From Paramarasmius palmivorus (taxonomy: Eukaryota; Basidiomycota; Agaricomycetes; Agaricales; Marasmiaceae), in the NCBI GenBank assembly GCA_037176845.1, contig JAYKXP010000095.1, positions 62,001 through 126,000 of the forward strand: a DNA stretch of 64,000 bases, in the 5' to 3' direction. Below, piece after piece: positions 57,654 through 64,000 of the stretch (within the stretch, counting starts at the first letter, position 1; each line of letters begins with the position of its first letter). The notes beneath the pieces are model-generated. The model did not search any database. It was given only the letters and a program-made list of their open reading frames with translations, and was not told where the DNA came from. The translations under genes were made by a program, and so were the position numbers.

Positions 57654-60600
57654 ATGCCCAACCCCGGAGCATTCCAAGGCATACAGCTATCCTTCCTGGA
57701 AGGGGAGTTGCCAGGCTATAGGCAGGCTCGTCAGGATGGTGTCGGTCCAGAGTTTCTGGCGGATGTCGTTCGTCGATTCATGCTACAGTTCCCTATTGCG
57801 AAAGGTCCCAACTATCAGCCTAGTCAGCAGGAACTTGACGCGGTAGACTTGGATCAACCTTACCCAGAGCTGAAGGAGCCCACTCAGCCTGAGGGTATGA
57901 GCGACGAGGACTACGAGCAGTTGCTCGAGGAATGGCAGAAGCTGAAAGATGCTGAAGCGTTCAAGATCAAGGTGAGGTTGAGACTCAATTTGCTTTGTCA
58001 TCGTGATGTCACTGACCGGAACCTCATGTTTGCCAGCAAATCCAGCGATGGTTCCATTACCGGTTTCTTAACGCAACCAACGTGAAGCATGGAGGTCCGA
58101 AGGAGCCTGATGGCATCGACGAGCTGCTCACCTCTCTGACCGGCCGCTCAGCTCACCCTCCTCGCCGCCGCCCTGCATGGGCTGTTTTTGCCACGGAGAA
58201 TGCCACCACTCTGGAAGCGAAGGTCAAGCTTCGCGTCAAGGAGGAGCAGGAGGCTGAGGCTGCCAGAGAGAATGGTATGTTCATTTCTTTATTTCTGTTT
58301 TCTCATTCGCTAATATAACTTACATTAATAGGAGAGTCCACTGAAGACAGGAATACCGTCGACAAAGTGCCTGAGAAGACTGTTAAGGATAGCGTTCATG
58401 CCGGTACGTCTCAGTTGTATTAATGAATGGTTTACAGACGCTTATGGCTCATTGTCAGATTCTGGTACTGCTAGTCAACCCAATGAAGCATCCAAATCAG
58501 CTCAACAGCCCACTAACGGTACGGGATTATTTCCCTTCACTCTTGTGCCCAGCATCTGATTGGCCTTTGTTTAGGCAAGAAAGGCGATGACAAGAAAGAT
58601 AAGGATGGAAAGGGAGGAAAGGTAGCGGATGGGAAACAGAAGAACACTAAAAAATGTGCGTAAACATACCTTCATTGGACGACTGACACTGATGACATCC
58701 TATGTAGCCAATCGTAATTACTTGCGAATTCGCCAACAAGTTATACGCGACGAATTTGTGAAACTGTCGAAGACCGAACAAGACAAGTACTTTGTTATGG
58801 CCAAGAAGCAACATGACGAGGCCGTGTTGAAATGGAAGGCGGAAAAAGCGAAAGCCATGCCCACGGACCCAGAGTCACACCAACGGTGAGTTACATCGTC
58901 ATCAACACCCCTCCTTTACAGCTGACATTCGTATTCTAGCTGCATTGACAGGATCACGAGCTTTATTCAACCTATTCTCGCTGGATTGACGGAGGCAACT
59001 GGCTGGCCATGTACGCTCATAGCCGGGGGCCCAGAGCCTGCAGACAACGGTCGTTTGAACATGTTGAGGTATGGTGGACGGTCCAAATGATGAATAATGC
59101 ACCAATGTCTGTTTTAGCGTACATTCCGGCGAAACGAAAGACCCCACTCCCTTGAACTTTGGAACGGTTAATCGTGTGCTTTATCAGAAGAACGTGGTGC
59201 CAGCATTTACCCAGTTCTTGTTGAGGATGTTCAGTATGTGTTAGATTGTTTTCAACTTACCTTTCATGTACTGACATTGGGCTATAGCGCCAGAAGACTG
59301 TCGTGCCATGGCACTTGAAAATGCGGGACCTTCAGTCGCAACTATGGTCGGCGACGAGGCTACTGTTGACAGGATCGAAGCTTTTGGCGAGCCTGTCGGC
59401 GACCTTGCATCATCATCAAAGATGACACCTTCTCCTGCCACTGCATTCACGCAAGGGTCTAAACCCCAGACTGTCTCCAACCCGCCTAGGAAGCACACTC
59501 GTTCGTCGGAGCATTTCTTTTCCAACGACGAGACCGAGGACAGCCGACTACCTTCTGCCAAGACTGCCACTCGTGGTCGTGCAACCTTGCCGGGCACTTC
59601 CAAATTCAAGCCGACGTTGGTAGGTCAAGGTAGCGCTGCTCGTTCTTCCCTTGCCGTCGACACGAATGTGAAGAACAGCGGACGCATGTCTGCAGCCACA
59701 ACGCCTGAGCTTTCACCAGTCTTTCCTTCTCCTCCACCTCCCTCATCTCCCATGCATTCCTCACGGCCTCCTTCACGTACCTCCACCAGAGCATCGTCAC
59801 CGTCGCTTTCGGTCCGAACGACTGCAAAACGCAAAGCCCCGCGTTCTGCCAGCGAGTCGTCTGGAAGATCATCCTCTCCAATTGACATCGACATGTTATC
59901 ATCACCCGAGGGCGACGCTAAGGCCCTTCCTCGTCAGGCATCAACTTCGTCTATTGGTGCCTCAAAATCAACCCGGAAAAGCACATTCATCGGCGTTGTG
60001 CTTCCTGCGAGGCCTGCCCCAGCCTCGTCTCGTGTCGGTTCTGTTCACAAACGATCACGAGTTCAGGATCCTGGGTCTGACGGCGAAGATGTGAAGATGG
60101 AGGAGGTGGAACCTGGTTTGGAGAACAGCGAGCTCAGAAGTGAAGTGGACTGCAAGAGCGAGGTCGAGGACGATATGCTACCACCTGAACCACCCAGCTC
60201 TCAATTTCATACCAGGAGCCTACTCGCACCTCATCAATCATTCAATACTCCATCGACTTCGACCCCACGCCTAACCGAGCCTACTCCCACGCATGATGGC
60301 TTTAACATGCATCGTTATGTTGTTGACGTACCTAAGAGTGCGCGCGAGGAAGAATACATCCTCAGGATTCTCGAGCTCGCTCACTTCGTTGGCATCGATC
60401 ACAAGCTCCGTTCTATCATTCTCGCCTTCCTCGGACTCGAGAAGAAGAACAGCTATCAACCCCAGCACAGGCACGATCGTTTGACTTCCACCGACCGACC
60501 TGACGCCATCGCTGAATGGATTGGACGTGCTAGAAAAGTCACGTACCTTCCCATATTCTTCCTTAGGAACGGATCCATTCATCTCCCAGGATTGGAAGAA

Positions 60601-60930
60601 TACGCCGAGGAGTTCGCGGTCTGGTACACAAACTGTCAGCCCACGTGGCGTGTGGATCCAGATTTCGACGATTTCAAGGAGGGCTCTCTCGCATTTCCCA
60701 AAGCAGATAAGCCTCATACTCGCGAGCGTTGGCGAAGTCTTTATAAGACTGGGTCCAATGGTGTAGTCAGTATCATTGCAGCCCTCTGTTGGTGGAAGGA
60801 GGCCATTCAGCGACTTCCTACTAAGACTCCTCGTCAAGAACAAGTTCGACACAGGTTGCGCAACAAGTACAGCGAGGCGATAGGGGATGTAGAATATGTC
60901 ATGTGGGCGCTAGAAGGTATTGCTATATGA
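57654..60930 (+). CDS. 944-residue Agaricomycete-specific protein, mobile-element-associated type
   Basis: Nine exons join in frame: 57654-57971, 58037-58274, 58332-58403, 58459-58518, 58575-58655, 58708-58885, 58940-59068, 59118-59233, 59288-60930. The order is an N-terminal domain (FLEGELPGYRQARQDGVGPE, FLADVVRRFMLQFP), QIQRWFHYRFLNATNV, a Lys-rich low-complexity linker, and a helical, HMG-like KLSKTEQDKYFVMAKKQHDE. Next is the most conserved block CIDRITSFIQPILAGLTEAT / GWPCTLIAGGPEPADNGRL / HSGETKDPTPLNFG, followed by a 300-residue Ser/Pro-rich disordered part and a C-terminal helical domain (GIAI end). Proteins of this plan occur in many copies in mushroom genomes beside transposons; I know no experimental function. 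The frame is intact. Long minus-strand frames across exon 9 are its shadows. Confidence 0.75.
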
Positions 60931-61349
60931 GGGTTCATAAGAGGTTTTTTTTTCCTGTTTTGGTTTTTGACCTCATGTATATTTATTAGTGCGTACAAAT
61001 CTATGATTTACCTTTTTTGGTAGCTGTCTTTCAGCCAAATTATCATTCCTTTTTCGGTAGCGCAGGCAGGCGGCTGGACTGCAAGTAAAGGGGGAAAATG
61101 AGATGATATGTTCAGGTAATATACTCTTCAATACATCGGTCGTATGGCTCAGTTGGATATTGCCCGTCTGGCGGATTGATTATATAATGGTTCCCGAAGT
61201 GCACCGTTCGACTCACACACCTCGCACCATTTTACTCCTGATGGCCCTTTGTGTCTGATGAGATTTTCCTCAAATGGCAATTTGGCTGATGGGCTGTTGA
61301 CACTGCTGATGTGTGTTGCGCCAACGGCTGTAGCCGTTGGCTGATGTCT
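60931..61349. other. 3' flank with a tRNA-like relic
   Basis: Downstream of the 944-residue gene. At 61141-61213 the plus strand has an A-box-like TGGCTCAGTTGG and a B-box-like CGTTCGACTC. The cloverleaf does not close, so at best it is a tRNA pseudogene or SINE head. Nothing else is visible. Confidence 0.3.
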
Positions 61350-61694
61350 TCAGGGTGCCTCTACAGGTGCAGCTCTCTGCGACGGTGGAAAGGCCTGAAC
61401 CCAAACTTCATCCTCGTCTGGTACTTCTTTGATGGTGACGCCATGCCGAGGTGGTTCTTCGGAAACAGGTTCCGTATCCAGAGATGGTACCCCTTGGGTG
61501 AAATCGTCGTTGAAGATAGGAGATATGTCTGGTGGACTAGGCACTGAGACAGGAGTCGGTTGGGGAGCATATTGGGGGAAAAGCTGACGCAGACGCTTGC
61601 GTTTCAATTTGCGACATTCATGGTTTTTCGCTTGGTGGTGACGAAGGGAAGTGAGTAATGGCAATGAGCGACCACAGAACTCGCAGAGCACCAT
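61350..61694 (-). pseudogene. N-terminal fragment of a Plavaka-type transposase (C2H2 finger)
   Basis: The frame starts at 61694 with a C2H2 zinc finger (MVLCEFCGRSLPLLTSLRHH, then H...C spacing AKNHECRKLKRKRLR), then a Pro-rich linker and GVTIKEVPDEDEVWVQAFPP. This is the usual start of Plavaka (CACTA-superfamily) transposases of basidiomycetes, in which the DDE core follows after several hundred residues. Here the frame ends after 114 residues and the plus strand soon carries another gene, so the catalytic part is missing. It is either a truncated element or a captured zinc-finger exon. Confidence 0.5.
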
Positions 61695-61831
61695 TGTTGT
61701 TGGAAAGGAGGTTTAGTCTCAGTCTCGTATGGGTCTGGTCAGATCACGGTCAGGTGAGATCTCAACTTGAAAAAATTTTGAATCCCCGCCATATAGTAAG
61801 CCTCTCATCACACGCGTCCACAGGTCAAACT

Positions 61832-64000
61832 ATGGAACGTCCTACCTTCAACTTCGCTGCCTCCAACCCAGCTTCTAACAATACCCCTCGAGGCCGACGC
61901 TCTGTTGTCCCCACTGAAAAGATCATCCACGCAAGTAAGTGATTTTTTCATAGTACTGGTTTTTTTCGGTGGATTGACCATCAACAGAACAGATGGAGGC
62001 GGACAAGGCTGCGAAAAAAGCAAAAAAGGTTGCTGCTGCAACCAAGCGAAAGCCTCGTACTAGGGCATTCAACAACCCAAACACGTTGCCTATGAACAAT
62101 CAAGTTCTTTCTGCTAGTGCACAGGAATTCACCATGCCACAGGTAAGACTTCTGGCTGTACTAAGCTCTATGACATATGCTAATCTGTTTTGACAAGGGA
62201 AACGGGGCAGGTGCCACATTCAACATGGCGACTCAAAACCAATCACTGCCCCCTCAGCCGGCATTGTTACCCCAACCGTTCCCATATATGACGCTCTCTG
62301 AGCAACAGCTTGCCCAACTTGGCGCGATGTTTGCACAGAATCATTGGAATGGTTCAGGTAATGTCTTTCATTTTGTGTCTTCCATCATGTCGTCATTGAA
62401 TCCTTCAGGTCAAGCTTCTTTTTCGGGCGGCCCAAGTACCTTTACACCTCAAGGTACTTTCTTCAACAGCGATCAAAGTCAGGGTAACATAAACACCGAC
62501 CCATGTAAGCTGTCATCAAGCAATCATGATGATGGATCTGACCGTGAAATCCAACAGCCAACGTGGGTGTCAACTACCGCATGCGTCCTGCAAACTTTGG
62601 CAATGAAGAAATGCAGGAGATGTTCGATGATCCTGAGGCCGACAGCGTAAGCAATCATTCGGAGTCCGATGAGCTACAGCAGATGCAAAGCGTGGCAGCG
62701 GATGAGCTTCTTTCAAGGCAAGTTTTTGTATCATTCACTTAAAGTCGTCTAGATTGCTGACAGTAGCCATTGAAGTACGAACAGCGGCCCTACATCACAA
62801 GCGTTCAATGCCACTCTTCCATCTTCGACGGATGCTACCTATTCATTCAACTTTCCGCAGCCTGCAATGGATACAGAATACAACCCACCTGCTGATGGTC
62901 TTCAAAGCTGCTCGTCTACTCTGACAGGGTCCAAGGTATGTAGCCAATGGACTCTTGTGAATATGTCACTGACTAGCTATAGGGAACCGTAGGGGCACCT
63001 GGAGGGTCACCCCCAGATGATCCAGGTAACGGCGGCGATGACGACAGTGACGATGGGGACGATGACGATAACAGCGATGATGACGGCAATGGCAATGGCG
63101 GCAGAAAACCAAAAAAGCGCGGCTTCAACGGTTTGGGATTATCTCAAACTGAGCTGAGAGTGGCTCGTCTCAGTTGTCAGCTCTATGCTTTGAGCATTGT
63201 GGGTGAGGATGCCTGGCCTGACATGCCTGCAGTGGTGCCTGCCAATGCATCACCAGCTGCACAGGTGGCCATCGATTATCGTGAAGAGCTGGCAGTGAAG
63301 AAGTGGTTTAGCGCAAGGGATAAGGTTCAAGAGCGTATGGGTCTTGATTTGTCGCAGCTGCAACCGACTGGGGATGTGATTAGACTGGTAAGTCAACTCC
63401 ACACTTGAGAACTGATCTCATGAATATCATTTTAGGTAAAGGAACGCGACTACTGGGCTCGTGGTCGCTTCAAATCCGCGGCATCTGATGGTGCATCTTC
63501 CCAATTCGGCCTCAAGACCAAACCAGACGGTAGAAGGCAAGGGGCTATTCCAGCACTCGTTGCCTATAACCGTGAAAGGGTTGTCACACTGAAGACTAAT
63601 GACAGCTATATCTTCCAGGTTTGGTCATTTTCTTGCCTCCGAGTCACACTTCTGATGCTGCTTCACCAGGATCCTACCAACGTCGATAAACCCAGTACCA
63701 TTTATCGTAACGCTCTTCTGGAAGACGTCATCACTAAGGCGTTGTTCAATAATGCATCAAAGTCAATCGGATTTGCTTCAGATTCCATGTTCGACGAAAT
63801 GATGCCCCTGCCAACGATTGCCCTGGCAGCTGCAGCGGTCAGTTATTCAAGGTTTCTTGTTGACTCCGATACTGACACAGATCATTTCAGGTCGAGTGCG
63901 CGATTGACGAATACTATTGTGGTGCCCCAAAGAAGACTCCCTTCAAAGGCACGACTTATTGTAAAGTTTATCACCATCACATCCGCCAGCTCAACCTTTG
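61832..64000 (+). CDS. DUF6532-type protein, partial (cut by window end)
   Basis: Multi-exon gene starting at ATG 61832 (MERPTFNFAASNPASNNT). Exon 2 is Lys-rich (KQMEADKAAKKAKKVAAATK), followed by Gln/Pro-rich exons and an acidic DDDSDDGDDDDNSDDDG stretch before LGLSQTELRVARLSCQLYAL. Then come DYWARGRFKSAASDGAS, RRQGAIPALVAYNRERVVTL, TIYRNALLEDVITKALFNNA and MPLPTIALAAAAVECAIDEY...TTYCKVYHHHIRQLNL at the window edge. The last blocks match the DUF6532 domain of Agaricomycetes, which is very often found next to transposons and has no known function. Introns are 45-70 nt and all exons seen are open. The C-terminus lies outside the window. Confidence 0.75.

Noticed and set aside
59606..60852. Long minus-strand open frames
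   Set aside because: They are shadows of the 1.64-kb last exon of the 944-residue gene, which has consistent splicing and known conserved blocks.

Overview
The window is a piece of an Agaricomycete (mushroom-forming basidiomycete) nuclear genome. The evidence is the very intron-dense genes (introns mostly 45-65 nt with GT-AG ends), a class I hydrophobin, mushroom-expanded membrane-protein families, and the mobile-gene families typical of these fungi: a KDZ transposase with a CxC2-type cysteine cluster, a basidiomycete MULE-like transposase, a Plavaka-type zinc-finger fragment and a DUF6532-type protein. No bacterial-type operon, CRISPR array or rRNA gene was seen.

Layout. Positions 1-11,500 hold recognisable metabolic genes. 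Two near-identical isoprenylcysteine carboxyl methyltransferase (ICMT) genes lie in inverted orientation (449-1214 minus, 4719-5478 plus) around a 16-exon class II DAHP synthase (1694-4071 minus), the first step of the shikimate pathway. A first copy of a multi-pass membrane protein (7115-8813) and a solo LTR (8930-9164) follow, then a 10-exon secreted GMC oxidoreductase (9268-11493 minus) that lacks the second catalytic histidine. Positions 11,500-38,600 are gene-poor and decaying. They hold a damaged hydrophobin (13472-13960), two more copies of the multi-pass membrane protein (one frameshifted, one intact), two frameshifted membrane-anchored six-hairpin-glycosidase-like genes (18208-20544 and 33669-35895), other single-pass membrane proteins with C-terminal PPxY tails, a second solo LTR and a 300-bp MITE.

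Positions 39,600-64,000 are dominated by mobile-element genes. A complete Mutator-like element has 100-bp terminal inverted repeats and an 11-bp target duplication (39635-45281). A smaller inverted-repeat element lies at 46292-46906, a duplicated glycosidase pseudogene fragment at 47380-48060, and a full KDZ transposase at 48430-52376. Two small genes encode an isolated RNase H1-N/viroplasmin-type domain (53148-54226 and 55950-56735). A basic coiled-coil protein, a 944-residue Agaricomycete-specific protein, a Plavaka N-terminal fragment and a DUF6532 gene cut by the window end complete the region.

Exons were rebuilt by hand from splice consensus and reading-frame continuity for DAHP synthase, both ICMT genes, the GMC gene, the third multi-pass membrane gene, both RNase H1-N genes, the coiled-coil gene and the 944-residue gene. 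All of these read through without a break, so the frameshifts seen in the paralogous families are probably mostly genuine rather than general sequencing error. Family names rest on motif recognition alone; no database search was run.
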